64,000 bases of DNA, taken from positions 248,001 to 312,000 of the forward strand of contig NZ_KE384137.1 in NCBI RefSeq assembly GCF_000424145.1, written 5' to 3'. Within the stretch, counting starts at the first letter, position 1. Each line of letters starts with the position of its first letter. Both the position numbers and the translations under genes were made by a program. The notes beneath the pieces are model-generated. The model did no database searches. It was not told the DNA's origin and saw nothing but the letters and a program-made list of their open reading frames with translations. Source of the stretch: Butyrivibrio sp. AC2005. Lineage in GTDB: Bacteria; Bacillota; Clostridia; Lachnospirales; Lachnospiraceae. Below, in pieces: positions 16,911 through 26,545 of this stretch.

Positions 16911-16938
16911 ATTCTAACCACAAAATATTTTTTGTCAA
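16911..16938 (-). promoter_or_regulatory. Sigma-A-type promoter of serC-serA-DUF1015
   Basis: On the - strand TTGACA (16933-16938) and TAGAAT (16911-16916) are separated by 16 bases in an A/T-rich setting, about 70 bases before the serC start. The 13-base stretch ending in the -10, TTGTGGTTAGAAT, recurs exactly in the promoter at 54144-54172. No T-box or other leader motif was seen. Confidence 0.8.
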
Positions 16939-16991
16939 CTGTATATTCCATAATTAATGTTATTTTAATATTTTAACCAATTTGAGTAAAT

Positions 16992-17021
16992 AAAAAAAGT
17001 GGTGAAAAGCACCACTTTTTC
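16992..17021 (-). terminator. Terminator after the L,D-transpeptidase gene
   Basis: AAAAAGTGGTG and CACCACTTTTT form a perfect 11-bp stem around a five-base loop, followed by T-rich sequence on the - strand. It closes the leuB-to-transpeptidase transcript before the serC promoter. Confidence 0.88.
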
Positions 17022-17097
17022 TAGGTTTTAATTAAATCAAATATAAAATATGATTTTATAATCTTCTTAAAACAGCTTTGCAATTATTAATATTTTA

Positions 17098-18588
17098 TCA
17101 ATAATATAACAATACAGGAACACCAACTTCTACTGTTTCATACAGTTTTGCCATTAATTCTAATGGAGAATTTATACATCCATGTGAACCTGAATGTTTA
17201 TAAATTTCACCACCAAACTGGCTTCTCCATGTGGCATCATGTATGCCAATCCCTTTATTTACACCTAGCCAATAGTTAACATACGAAGCATAATCCGCGC
17301 CTCTCAGAATTGTATGATATCGCTTATTGTAAATATGAAACAGTCCCACTGGAGTGCCTCTTCCAAGACCGACATTACCTGTAACTATGTCATATTCAAT
17401 ATTTACTTTACCATTCTTGTAATATCGAAGATGCTGATTTCCCATATCAACAAGTATATATTCCTTGCCAAGTTCTGTTCCTTCAATAACGAATGACTTG
17501 CCCGGAAGTGATACTTCTGTCGTCTCAGGTCCTTCTCCGATCACAGATTCGACAAAGCTTTCAAATTCCCTGTCAACATCATATAGCTTACCGTTTTTAT
17601 TACCGCTGACATAAATCAGTCCCTTGCCATCCTTTTGGAATCTGTTTATGCAATTATTTGTATCAAGGTATTTTAAATTTTTCTCTATAAAACTATATAT
17701 TTTTGAACAGCTAAGCAGTATATTTCCTGATTCATCAGTAATAAAGTTTTCTTCTACCTTATATTTTTCAGGAAATTCTATGATTTTGTTTCCTGCCAAA
17801 AACAAACCTTTTCCAGGATTGTCTTCAGTTTTCTCTTCATCCTGAGCTTTATTAAGATCATCAAGAGTAACCATCCAGTCAGAGACAGAGGAAGGTTCAG
17901 CTGAAAATTCCGATTCACCGATTTTTACGGAAGCTTTAATATTTTGAGTTTTCTCAATTTTATCAAATAGTGACTTGAGCTTTTTATCTTTTTCTGTAGC
18001 TGTGGCAGAATCATAGAATTCCTCAGCACTTAGATCAAGAGAATACTGTTTGTTATACAATGCTTCTTTGACATTTTCATAAAACTTGTCAAAGTTTGCG
18101 GTCTTCTCTACGTTTTCTACAAGATAATAACCCTCGTCATTCTTTTTTAACTCATATAAGTCCTTAGCTTCTGTATCAAAAATACTCCATGACTTAAGAA
18201 TGTCACTCAGTTTTTCTTCATCAAATGAAGTACGCCCAACAATTTCTCTATCTCTGGATTTAAAAAGATTGGCCCCCCAGGCTATCGGATTCTGATTATC
18301 AATCATCTTCTGAAGTTCATCCTGATAATCAACACTATAATCAATAGTGCTTGAATCAATAAATAAGCTCTGGCCTTCAGCGCCCTTAATTACCATACCA
18401 TTGAAAAAAGCATGGCTTTTGAGCTCTTCATTCGCTTCAGATGCTGTTTTACCTGTGCAGTAAACCTGATTAATCCAGGTTCCGTAGGAAAAGCTGTCAG
18501 TATAATAAAAGCCTAAAAGCAGATATACCGACAAAAGCGCTACTACAGAAAATGCTAATATAAATAATAATAATCCCCTCTTTTTCAT
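17098..18588 (-). CDS. L,D-transpeptidase (YkuD family) with peptidoglycan-binding-like region
   Basis: A membrane-anchored cell-wall enzyme of 496 residues: one N-terminal transmembrane segment (about 6-28), a long central extracytoplasmic region resembling the PG_binding_4 domain, and a C-terminal YkuD domain from about residue 375. The catalytic motif IGIHDATW...SGSHGCIN is present, with nucleophile Cys471. It should form 3-3 crosslinks or attach molecules to stem peptides. It is last in the BCAA transcript, 19 bases after ilvB, and the terminator at 16992 follows. Nothing suggests a metabolic link to BCAA genes. Confidence 0.9.
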   Translation of the reverse strand: MKKRGLLLFILAFSVVALLSVYLLLGFYYTDSFSYGTWINQVYCTGKTASEANEELKSHAFFNGMVIKGAEGQSLFIDSSTIDYSVDYQDELQKMIDNQNPIAWGANLFKSRDREIVGRTSFDEEKLSDILKSWSIFDTEAKDLYELKKNDEGYYLVENVEKTANFDKFYENVKEALYNKQYSLDLSAEEFYDSATATEKDKKLKSLFDKIEKTQNIKASVKIGESEFSAEPSSVSDWMVTLDDLNKAQDEEKTEDNPGKGLFLAGNKIIEFPEKYKVEENFITDESGNILLSCSKIYSFIEKNLKYLDTNNCINRFQKDGKGLIYVSGNKNGKLYDVDREFESFVESVIGEGPETTEVSLPGKSFVIEGTELGKEYILVDMGNQHLRYYKNGKVNIEYDIVTGNVGLGRGTPVGLFHIYNKRYHTILRGADYASYVNYWLGVNKGIGIHDATWRSQFGGEIYKHSGSHGCINSPLELMAKLYETVEVGVPVLLYY

Positions 18589-18607
18589 ACCTTCCTTTTG
18601 AACAGTG

Positions 18608-20293
18608 TTATGCCCTGTCCTTTCCCTCTAAATCTTTTTCGTCAAAGGCTTCACTTATTGATCCACCGGGTGATACCATCGGAAATACTTTCTCGTCAGG
18701 ATCAACTGCAATATCAATAAGTACTGGTCCCTCAGCCGCAAGTGCCTTTTTAAGCGCAGGCTCTACTTCGTCCTTCTTTTTGACTCTTATAGCCATACAA
18801 CCAAGTCCTTCCGCAACCTTACAGTAATCAACCTTATCAGTAAGAACTGTATTGGAATAATGCTGGTTATAGTACAGATTCTGCCATTGTCTTACCATTC
18901 CAAGAACCTGATTATTTATGACAATCTCAATAACATGAATGTTATATCTGCTTGCAGTAGCAAGTTCATTCATATTCATTCTGAAGCATCCGTCGCCTGC
19001 TATATTAACAACGGTCTTTTCAGGTACACCAACTTTCGCTCCAATAGCAGCGCCGAGACCGTAGCCCATTGTTCCGAGTCCGCCTGATGTAAGCAGCATT
19101 CTCGGATGTTTGAATTTATAAAACTGAGCTGTCCACATCTGATGCTGTCCTACATCAGTAGATATAACCGCCTCACCATCTGTCAATTTATCAAGAGTCT
19201 CAATTACATAAGGACATGTAAGTGCATTTCTGTCATAATCAAGTGGGAATTTTTTCTCATATTCCTTAATATGTGATATCCACTCCGCATGATTCTGCTG
19301 ACTTAACCTGTCATTTATTTTTGATAAAACATCCTTAAGGTCACCAACGATATAATAATCAGCATGAATATTTTTATTGATCTCAGCAGCGTCAATATCT
19401 ATCTGTAATATCCTGGCCTTTTTCGCAAAAGTCTTTGCATTACCGATAACACGATCAGAAAATCTGGCGCCAAGTGTTATGAGAAGATCGCATTCGCTAA
19501 CCCCGAAATTAGAGGTCTTCGTACCATGCATACCAATCATACCCGTATAAAGGCTATGATGTCCGTTAAAAGCGCCTTTTCCCATAAGAGTATCACATAC
19601 AGGAGCCTGAATTCTCTCTGCAAGTGTTAATAACTCTTCATTAGCACCGGATATAACCGCACCGCCGCCAACATACAAAAACGGTCTCTTTGCATGCTCA
19701 ATCATCTTTACAGCAGTTTTAATATCGTCCTCTGTATATTTTAGAGGCATTTCCCTGTGGACAGGCTTTGCCGGCTTATAATCGCATTTATTAGCGGTAA
19801 CATCTTTAGTTATATCAACAATAACAGGACCGGGTCTGCCACTTCTTGCTATATCAAAAGCTTTTCTTATGGTATCAGCAAGCTGCTTTACATCTTTAAC
19901 AATATAGCCATGCTTTGTAATAGGCATGGTTATACCTGCTATATCGACCTCCTGAAAGGTATCCTTTCCAAGAAGAGGCAGATTTACATTACATGTGATT
20001 GCCACCATTGGAACGGAATCCATATATGCTGTTGCAATACCTGTTACAAGATTTGTTGAACCGGGGCCGCTTGTTGCAAGACATACACCTACTTTTCCTG
20101 TTGCTCTGGCATATCCGTCAGCAGCATGAGAAGCACCCTGTTCGTGTGAAGTAAGAATATGTTTTATCTTATCCTGCTGTTTATAAAGTTCATCATAGAC
20201 ATTAAGTATAGTTCCACCCGGATAACCGAAAACAGTATCAACTCCCTGTTCCTTAAGGCATTCCAGGACAATTTGTGCTCCTGTTAGCTGCAT
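18608..20293 (-). CDS. ilvB: Acetolactate synthase, large subunit
   Basis: This ThDP-dependent enzyme (561 residues) condenses two pyruvates, or pyruvate and 2-oxobutyrate, for valine, leucine and isoleucine. The activating Glu51 is in HEQGASHAADGYARA; the FAD/central domain contains ARFSDRVIG; the ThDP-binding motif is GDGCFRMNMNELATASRY through NNQVLGMVRQ. The anabolic type is supported by full length and by ilvD and leuB neighbours. No small regulatory subunit (ilvN/ilvH) is in the window. AAGGAG precedes ATG 20293. Confidence 0.95.
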   Translation of the reverse strand: MQLTGAQIVLECLKEQGVDTVFGYPGGTILNVYDELYKQQDKIKHILTSHEQGASHAADGYARATGKVGVCLATSGPGSTNLVTGIATAYMDSVPMVAITCNVNLPLLGKDTFQEVDIAGITMPITKHGYIVKDVKQLADTIRKAFDIARSGRPGPVIVDITKDVTANKCDYKPAKPVHREMPLKYTEDDIKTAVKMIEHAKRPFLYVGGGAVISGANEELLTLAERIQAPVCDTLMGKGAFNGHHSLYTGMIGMHGTKTSNFGVSECDLLITLGARFSDRVIGNAKTFAKKARILQIDIDAAEINKNIHADYYIVGDLKDVLSKINDRLSQQNHAEWISHIKEYEKKFPLDYDRNALTCPYVIETLDKLTDGEAVISTDVGQHQMWTAQFYKFKHPRMLLTSGGLGTMGYGLGAAIGAKVGVPEKTVVNIAGDGCFRMNMNELATASRYNIHVIEIVINNQVLGMVRQWQNLYYNQHYSNTVLTDKVDYCKVAEGLGCMAIRVKKKDEVEPALKKALAAEGPVLIDIAVDPDEKVFPMVSPGGSISEAFDEKDLEGKDRA

Positions 20294-20323
20294 TTTTCAT
20301 ATACTCCTTTTATTTAATAGCCT

Positions 20324-21988
20324 TTACTTCACTTCAAGAATTGCGCCTCTGTTACCACTTGTAACCATCTTTGCATATCTTGAAAGATATCCAGTGGTTA
20401 CCTTAGGCTCTCTGGGCTGCCATTCGGCTTTTCTTCTGGCAAGTTCTTCATCAGAAACCTTCATATCAAGCTTATTATTATTGATATCTATAGAGATTAT
20501 ATCCCCTTCCTTAACAAGAGCTATAGGACCGCCTACAGCAGCTTCAGGTGATACATGGCCTATAGAAGCACCTCTGCTGGCACCTGAGAAACGGCCATCT
20601 GTTATTAGCGCAACTGAAGCACCAAGTCCCATTCCTGCAATTGCAGAAGTAGGATTAAGCATTTCTCTCATACCGGGGCCGCCTTTAGGTCCTTCATATC
20701 TGATAACAACAACATCGCCTGCAACTATTTTTCCGCCCAGAATAGCAGCGATTGCATCTTCCTCACAGTCAAATACTCTTGCCGGGCCTTCATGTACCAT
20801 CATTTCCGGAACAACAGCAGATCTCTTTACTATTCCTGTATCAGGAGCGAGATTGCCCTTGAGAACAGCTATTCCTCCGTTAGGCATGTAAGGATTCTCT
20901 ATAGGTCTTATAACCTCGGGATCAAGATTTCTTACATTGGCAATATTTTCTCCTACAGTCTTACCTGTACAGGTAATGAGATCTGTGTGAAGAAGATTCT
21001 TTTTATTCAGCTCTGCCATAACTGCATAAATACCACCGGCTTCATTTAAATCCTCCATATATGTAGGACCTGCAGGTGCAAGATGGCAAAGATTCGGCGT
21101 ACGATCTGATATCTCGTTAGCCATCTCCATGTCAATCTCGATTCCTGCCTCATGAGCAATTGCAGGAATATGAAGCATAGTGTTTGTGGAACAGCCAAGA
21201 GCCATATCCATGGCAAGAGCATTTTCAAATGCTTCCTTTGTCATTATATCCCTTGGACGAATATTGTTCTTAACAAGCTCCATGATCTGATAACCTGCCT
21301 TCTTGGCAAGCCTAATACGTGCTGAATAAACAGCCGGAATTGTTCCGTTTCCGCGAAGTCCCATTCCGATTGCTTCTGTCAGACAGTTCATTGAGTTGGC
21401 TGTATACATGCCTGAGCATGAACCGCATGTAGGGCAAACCTTCTCCTCAAATTCACTGAGTTCATCTTCTGTCATATTACCTGCAGAATAGGTTCCGACA
21501 GCCTCAAACATTGAGCTAAGGGATCTCTTCTTTCCGTTAACCCTTCCTGCCATCATAGGACCGCCTGAACAGAAAATTGTAGGAATATTAACTCTTGCTG
21601 CAGCCATGAGTAGTCCGGGAACATTCTTATCACAATTGGGAATCATGACCATTCCGTCAAAAGCATGAGCCATTGCCAGACACTCAGTACTATCCGCTAC
21701 AAGATCTCTTGTAACAAGTGAATACTTCATACCGATATGTCCCATTGCAATACCATCACAAACTGCTATTGCAGGAACTATCACAGGCATTCCACCCGCC
21801 TCAGCTACGCCGAGCTTAACAGCCTGTGCTATTCGATCCAGCTCCATATGTCCGGGTATAATATCACTCTGAGAGCTTACAATACCAATAAGAGGCTTTT
21901 TCCTCTCTTCTGCAGTAAAACCAAGTGCATTAAACAAACTTCTGTGAGGAGCCTGCTGCAATCCTTCCATTACACGATCACTGTTCAT
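20324..21988 (-). CDS. ilvD: Dihydroxyacid dehydratase
   Basis: An Fe-S dehydratase of 554 residues that makes 2-oxoisovalerate or 2-oxo-3-methylvalerate from the dihydroxyacids. Cluster-ligand cysteines are visible in [10 protein letters not shown] and [17 protein letters not shown], and [15 protein letters not shown] is the C-terminal signature. [18 protein letters not shown], typical of IlvD, is also present. AAGGAGG precedes ATG 21988. It is followed by ilvB after 30 bases. Confidence 0.97.
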   Translation of the reverse strand: MNSDRVMEGLQQAPHRSLFNALGFTAEERKKPLIGIVSSQSDIIPGHMELDRIAQAVKLGVAEAGGMPVIVPAIAVCDGIAMGHIGMKYSLVTRDLVADSTECLAMAHAFDGMVMIPNCDKNVPGLLMAAARVNIPTIFCSGGPMMAGRVNGKKRSLSSMFEAVGTYSAGNMTEDELSEFEEKVCPTCGSCSGMYTANSMNCLTEAIGMGLRGNGTIPAVYSARIRLAKKAGYQIMELVKNNIRPRDIMTKEAFENALAMDMALGCSTNTMLHIPAIAHEAGIEIDMEMANEISDRTPNLCHLAPAGPTYMEDLNEAGGIYAVMAELNKKNLLHTDLITCTGKTVGENIANVRNLDPEVIRPIENPYMPNGGIAVLKGNLAPDTGIVKRSAVVPEMMVHEGPARVFDCEEDAIAAILGGKIVAGDVVVIRYEGPKGGPGMREMLNPTSAIAGMGLGASVALITDGRFSGASRGASIGHVSPEAAVGGPIALVKEGDIISIDINNNKLDMKVSDEELARRKAEWQPREPKVTTGYLSRYAKMVTSGNRGAILEVK

Positions 21989-22003
21989 AAAAAACCTCCT
22001 TGA

Positions 22004-23647
22004 TTATCTTTTGTAAAGAACAAAGTCTTCATTTTCATAAAATATAAAATAATGTGAGTTAACATAATCCCATGGTATAGTCTCATAGGTCAGATAAAAC
22101 TTCCAAAAGTCAGAACCATTGTAGCCTTCGGTCATCATATTTCTGTCTATAAGGATATAATCGCAATTCGTAACATCTTTATTCTCACATTCAATATCCC
22201 AACCGAATTTCAGCAGATATTGCTGATCACAGTCGAGTACACAAATGTTTTTATTCACGGATGGATGTGCTATATAAAGAGCATTATAACAATTAGTCTC
22301 ACGCTCACCATATTGAGCATTATACTCAGGTTTGGTCATCATAAATAACACAAATGCACATATCATTATAACCGGAACAGCTGCAAATATATTCCACAAT
22401 ACAGGTAATCTATCTCTATTTTTTATAATTCTCCGCAGCATCCTGCTCAAATGTTCAAGAACATAAGCAAATGCTATTGCCGCCAATACTCCGACGTATG
22501 AAAAAACTCTGTAATACGGCAATTTTGCCTGAATAATAAGTATTAAGGGATATCCCAAAATATTGAATATCATAAGCAGATTAAAAATTGTTCTGCTATT
22601 TTCAAAATGTCTGATACATTCTGCAACAAGTATTATAAGTGCACATATGAAAAAAAATAGTGTAAGGACATTAAATCCCGGATACATAAAAGATGAAAGT
22701 GATTTTGACCACTCTACAAAGTTTTTAAAATATCCCACCCTGCTTACGCTTTGTATATAAGGCTGAGAAAGCATATAATCCAGCCCTTCCATCGCCGAGG
22801 TAACAGGATGAGTAAGAATAAGCTTTACATGAGACATGCCAAAATATTCACTTGTATCATCCTTGACCAGAAGATTAGATCCTACAGCAAGCCATATTAT
22901 AAGATAAAGAATAAATACAATTACGGCAGATATAATACCTGTAACAAGACAATTTTTTAACCTTTTAAAATATCTCGTATTCCAAACGGAGCCACGGTAA
23001 TTAAAACTTCTATACCCATTTACGATAAGAAAAAATGCAGCAGCAAGGCATGATGGAATAACCCAGTAAATACTACTCGGAAGTGTATACAGCCCAAGTA
23101 CAAGCGCAACTCCAAATATAATATATTGAATCAGCTTAAACTCTTCTGCTCTGCATATATAGGTAAGCTGCCTGAGTACAATCAAAAAGCATGTACATGC
23201 CAGAGTATATCCTCTTCCCTGAATAGAGAGATCATTAACCAGCATACAGGAAAAATACAAAAGCATAGCCCCGTATGCATACCAATCCTCCATAAACTTT
23301 TTACTAAGCCTGTATACAAGCAGAGGATTGATCACTGCACAGATAAATGAAACTCCTCTAAGTCCTATATATGAATTGCCAAACATATCAAGCAATGATG
23401 ACAAAACCGAATATCCTACATGATTGTTTGGAAGCGGCCAGTGTATTGCCGCGTATACAGGTCCCCTGCTTATAAAATAATAGTAAGTATAAAGCTCATC
23501 GTACCAGGGCGTCAGATAATTTGCTCTCCAGATATAGTAAAAAGCCATTCCTATAATCGTAAGAACAACAACCATATCTATGGGTTCCTGGGGTAAATAA
23601 TCATATATACTTAATGATTCATCAGATTCATTTGATTCTCGAAGCAA
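22004..23647 (-). CDS. Integral membrane protein, PMT/ArnT-like glycosyltransferase (GT-C)
   Basis: A polytopic membrane protein of about 547 residues with roughly ten or more hydrophobic segments. After the first helix it carries PWYDELYTYYYF, an acidic DE pair in the first extracytoplasmic loop as in GT-C transferases that use polyprenyl-phosphate sugars; HWPLPNNHVGYSVLSSLL also fits that family. The acceptor is unknown. I chose TTG 23647 because GGGAG lies six bases upstream; it overlaps the leuB end by 20 bases. Longer starts would overlap leuB more, and ATG 23575 is a shorter option. It interrupts leuB-ilvD-ilvB. Confidence 0.7.
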   Translation of the reverse strand: MLRESNESDESLSIYDYLPQEPIDMVVVLTIIGMAFYYIWRANYLTPWYDELYTYYYFISRGPVYAAIHWPLPNNHVGYSVLSSLLDMFGNSYIGLRGVSFICAVINPLLVYRLSKKFMEDWYAYGAMLLYFSCMLVNDLSIQGRGYTLACTCFLIVLRQLTYICRAEEFKLIQYIIFGVALVLGLYTLPSSIYWVIPSCLAAAFFLIVNGYRSFNYRGSVWNTRYFKRLKNCLVTGIISAVIVFILYLIIWLAVGSNLLVKDDTSEYFGMSHVKLILTHPVTSAMEGLDYMLSQPYIQSVSRVGYFKNFVEWSKSLSSFMYPGFNVLTLFFFICALIILVAECIRHFENSRTIFNLLMIFNILGYPLILIIQAKLPYYRVFSYVGVLAAIAFAYVLEHLSRMLRRIIKNRDRLPVLWNIFAAVPVIMICAFVLFMMTKPEYNAQYGERETNCYNALYIAHPSVNKNICVLDCDQQYLLKFGWDIECENKDVTNCDYILIDRNMMTEGYNGSDFWKFYLTYETIPWDYVNSHYFIFYENEDFVLYKR

Positions 23648-24728
23648 TGATATCTCCCATCTTACTGCATCCGCACTTCTTATCTTCATCAATGCTCTCG
23701 TCACCGCGGATGAGATCAACCGTTCTATAGCCTTCTTTTAACGCCTGTTGCACTGCATTTTCAATGCTTTCAGCTTCCTTATCAAGTTTAAATGTAAACT
23801 TAAGCATCATTGCTGCTGAAAGAATAGTTGCAATAGGGTTAGCTATATCCATACCTGCTATATCAGGTGCACTACCATGACTGGGTTCATAAAGTCCAAA
23901 GCTGCTCTCATTAAGAGAAGCACTTGGCAACATTCCTATTGAGCCTGTAATCATGCTTGCTTCGTCAGATAAAATATCGCCAAACATATTCTCCGTAAGA
24001 ACCACATCGAACTGTGAGGGATCCTTAACAAGCTGCATTGCACAATTATCAACAAGCATATGTGATAATTCAACTTCAGGATAATTCTTAGCAACTTGTT
24101 CAACAACTTTTCTCCAAAGCCTTGAAGAATCAAGCACATTAGCCTTATCTACACTTGTGACCTTCTTACTTCTCTGCATCGCAACATCAAATGCTTTAAT
24201 GGCAATACGTCTGATCTCACTCTCTTTATAAACAAGAGTGTCAGTGGCAACAAGTTCACCATCAACCTCTTTGGTATATCTGTCACCAAAATAGAGACCA
24301 CCCGTAAGCTCACGCATAATCAAAAGATCAAACCCTTTATCAGATGTCTCAGCTTTAAGAGGACAAGCATCAGCAAGTTCCGTATAAAGGAACGCAGGTC
24401 TTAAGTTTGCAAATAAATTCAAGGATTTACGAAGCCCAAGAAGACCGGCTTCAGGTCTGAGAGAAGGCTCAAGTTTATACCATGGTGACGTAGATGTATT
24501 ACCGCCAATTGATCCCATAAGTACAGCATCAGCCATTTTACATTTATCAATAGTTTCGTCAGTGAGCGGTTTACCATAAGCATCAATGGACGCTCCGCCC
24601 ATAAGAACATCAGTGAATTCCATTTCGTGTCCGTATACAGAGCATACCTTATTAAGTACTTTTTTTGCTTCTGCAACGATCTCCGGTCCGATTCCATCAC
24701 CCGGTATACAGGTTATCCCCATTTTCAT
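23628..24728 (-). CDS. leuB: 3-Isopropylmalate dehydrogenase
   Basis: A 366-residue isocitrate/isopropylmalate dehydrogenase-family enzyme that oxidatively decarboxylates 3-isopropylmalate in leucine synthesis. IPGDGIGPEIV opens the protein; LRKSLNLFANLRPA and LTGGLYFGDR bind substrate; DNCAMQLVKDPSQFDV, LTENMFGDILSDEASMITGS (metal aspartates) and EPSHGSAPDIAG follow. ATG 24728 is chosen because AGAGGTGA lies five bases upstream; an upstream in-frame start at 24794 would add 22 residues unlike the family. It heads the leuB-GT-ilvD-ilvB-transpeptidase transcript. leuA and leuCD are not in the window. Confidence 0.96.
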   Translation of the reverse strand: MKMGITCIPGDGIGPEIVAEAKKVLNKVCSVYGHEMEFTDVLMGGASIDAYGKPLTDETIDKCKMADAVLMGSIGGNTSTSPWYKLEPSLRPEAGLLGLRKSLNLFANLRPAFLYTELADACPLKAETSDKGFDLLIMRELTGGLYFGDRYTKEVDGELVATDTLVYKESEIRRIAIKAFDVAMQRSKKVTSVDKANVLDSSRLWRKVVEQVAKNYPEVELSHMLVDNCAMQLVKDPSQFDVVLTENMFGDILSDEASMITGSIGMLPSASLNESSFGLYEPSHGSAPDIAGMDIANPIATILSAAMMLKFTFKLDKEAESIENAVQQALKEGYRTVDLIRGDESIDEDKKCGCSKMGDIIASRIK

Positions 24729-24761
24729 ACTTGTCACCTCTATATCGTAATATATAATGAT

Positions 24762-24820
24762 AGCCGGCAAATATAAAGTTCGCCGGCTGCCCACTTTATA
24801 ATGCAGACTGAAACCAGTCT
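24762..24820 (-). promoter_or_regulatory. Two-hairpin structured leader of leuB
   Basis: The leuB leader holds two perfect stems: AGACTG/CAGTCT with a four-base loop (24805-24820) and AGCCGGC/GCCGGCT with a 13-base loop (24762-24788). Neither is followed by a T-run and no T-box consensus is present. A cis-regulatory role is possible but unproven. Confidence 0.4.
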
Positions 24821-24865
24821 TCTTTTAAATTATTGTTGTTACAAAAAAACTACCAAGCCAAGTAA

Positions 24866-25231
24866 TTACTTGGACTTTTCTTCCTTTGAGCTATCCTTAA
24901 GTGCTGCTTCAGGCTTCTCAACCTCAACAATAGCATCCTTAACCATAGGGATACGGCAGTTCTTGTTGTTACCAAACTCGACAATTACTGTGGAAGACTC
25001 ATCGTCGATATCGATTACCGTACCAATAAATCCGCCTGTCGTACGTACACTATCGCCAACAGCAAGCTGGGAAAGAAGCTGCGCCTTCTGCTTCTGCTCT
25101 TTTCTCTGAGGACGGATCATAATAAAATACAGAACCGCAAAAATTGCAACGTAAACCAGAATAATCATCATACTTCCGGTTCCGCCTACAGCTCCTGTGC
25201 TCTCAAGAGCCATCATGTTACCAAAACTCAT
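24866..25231 (-). CDS. yajC: Preprotein translocase accessory subunit YajC
   Basis: This 121-residue protein has one N-terminal membrane helix followed by FIMIRPQRKEQKQKAQLL and the small cytoplasmic VGDSVRTTGGFIGTVIDI domain, the YajC signature. It associates with SecDF-YidC in protein export. The short C-terminal tail is Lys/Glu-rich. ATG 25231 has GGAGG five bases upstream; TTG 25243 would put the start inside the ribosome site. It follows tgt, a common neighbour of yajC. Confidence 0.94.
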   Translation of the reverse strand: MSFGNMMALESTGAVGGTGSMMIILVYVAIFAVLYFIMIRPQRKEQKQKAQLLSQLAVGDSVRTTGGFIGTVIDIDDESSTVIVEFGNNKNCRIPMVKDAIVEVEKPEAALKDSSKEEKSK

Positions 25232-25270
25232 ATTAACCTCCAAAAAATCTTATCATTAAACATATGTAGT

Positions 25271-25299
25271 ATCTTACAATTAATAACACTTTAAAACAA
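25271..25299 (-). promoter_or_regulatory. Putative yajC promoter
   Basis: On the - strand TTGTTT (25294-25299) and TAAGAT (25271-25276) are 17 bases apart, about 40 bases before the yajC start. It would allow yajC expression separate from tgt. Confidence 0.5.
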
Positions 25300-25308
25300 G
25301 TACACTTT

Positions 25309-26490
25309 TTAACCCTTTTTCCATCCTTTTGCAATATCATAACGCGTTGTGGGCTCTTCAGAATCATATTCCATCATTGAATCAAGTGTATTTTTCTTAA
25401 ATTCCTTATATCTTCCATCATCCAATGCAGCTCTTATGTCGATCATAAGATGATTGTAAAAATATAAATTATGCAGTACACAAAGTCTCATTCCAAGCAT
25501 CTCTCCAGATTTAAGAAGATGCCTGATGTAGCTTCTGGAATACCTTCTGCATGCCGGACAGTTACAGCCTTCCTCAATCGGTCTGTCATCAAGCTCATAC
25601 TTTGCATTCAGAAGATTTATATGTCCTCTCTTGGTATAGAGATGCCCATGTCTTCCATTTCTGCTCGGATACACACAGTCAAAGAAATCTATTCCACGGT
25701 CAACTGCTTCAAGAATATTTGCAGGAGTTCCAACTCCCATGAGATAAGTCGGCTTGTTTTCCGGAAGATGCTGCGTCACCACATCAAGTACATGATACAT
25801 CTCCTCATGAGTCTCACCCACAGCAAGACCACCGACAGCATAACCGTCAAGGTCCATTTCGGAAATTCTTTTTGCATGTTCTATCCTCAGATCATCAAAA
25901 ATGGCACCCTGATTGATTCCAAACAAAAGCTGATTTTTATTAATTGTATCAGGAAGTGAGTTAAGTCTGTTCATCTCATCCTGACATCTCTTAAGCCATC
26001 TTGTTGTCCTGTCTACTGACATCTTCACATATTCATGGTCAGCCCTGGCAGATGGACATTCATCAAAAGCCATAGCAATTGTCGATGCAATATGCGACTG
26101 AATACGCATACTCTCCTCCGGACCCATAAATAATTTATGCCCGTCTATATGTGATCTGAAATAGACGCCTTCTTCTTTTATTCTTCTGTTTTCAGAAAGA
26201 GAAAATACCTGAAATCCGCCGGAATCGGTCAAAATAGGCTTATTACAGCTCATGAACTTATGTAATCCACCCATTTTATATATAACATCATCCCCCGGAC
26301 GAAGGTGCAAATGATAGGTATTTGATAAAACAACCTGTGTATCAATCTGCTCCAGATCCTCAGTTGAAACTCCGCCTTTAATTGCAGCAACTGTGGCGAC
26401 ATTCATAAAGACAGGCGTCTGAATTGTTCCATGAACTGTCTGAAGCTCGGCACGTTTTGCCATTCCTTCTTTTTTTAAAAGTTTATACAT
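25309..26490 (-). CDS. tgt: tRNA-guanine transglycosylase (queuine/preQ1)
   Basis: A TIM-barrel enzyme of 393 residues that exchanges guanine-34 for preQ1 in GUN-anticodon tRNAs. The N-terminal ARAELQTVHGTIQTPVFM, LTDSGGFQVFSL (catalytic Asp), YAVGGLAVGE, and GIDFFDCVYPSRNGRHG blocks are present. Zinc is held by CNCPACRRYSRSYIRHLL plus a later His. The C-terminus is slightly longer than usual. GAGG precedes ATG 26490. A terminator hairpin upstream separates it from the VanY gene. Confidence 0.97.
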   Translation of the reverse strand: MYKLLKKEGMAKRAELQTVHGTIQTPVFMNVATVAAIKGGVSTEDLEQIDTQVVLSNTYHLHLRPGDDVIYKMGGLHKFMSCNKPILTDSGGFQVFSLSENRRIKEEGVYFRSHIDGHKLFMGPEESMRIQSHIASTIAMAFDECPSARADHEYVKMSVDRTTRWLKRCQDEMNRLNSLPDTINKNQLLFGINQGAIFDDLRIEHAKRISEMDLDGYAVGGLAVGETHEEMYHVLDVVTQHLPENKPTYLMGVGTPANILEAVDRGIDFFDCVYPSRNGRHGHLYTKRGHINLLNAKYELDDRPIEEGCNCPACRRYSRSYIRHLLKSGEMLGMRLCVLHNLYFYNHLMIDIRAALDDGRYKEFKKNTLDSMMEYDSEEPTTRYDIAKGWKKG

Positions 26491-26504
26491 TCTTTACCTC
26501 GCTT

Positions 26505-26538
26505 AAAAAAGGACTGTTGCAAATAATGCAACAGCCCC
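26505..26538 (-). terminator. Terminator after the VanY-type gene
   Basis: CTGTTGCA and TGCAACAG, extended by flanking GG/CC pairs, form a strong stem followed by TTTTTT on the - strand, between the carboxypeptidase stop and the tgt start. Confidence 0.88.
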
Positions 26539-26545
26539 AAATCAC

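Noticed and set aside
20394-20891. + strand open frame (165 codons) opposite ilvD
   Set aside because: Ser/Pro/Ile-rich shadow of ilvD codons without start signals.
24729-24865. T-box or leucine leader peptide before leuB
   Set aside because: No AGGGTGG-type T-box sequence, no terminator T-run and no Leu-rich small frame with a ribosome site.
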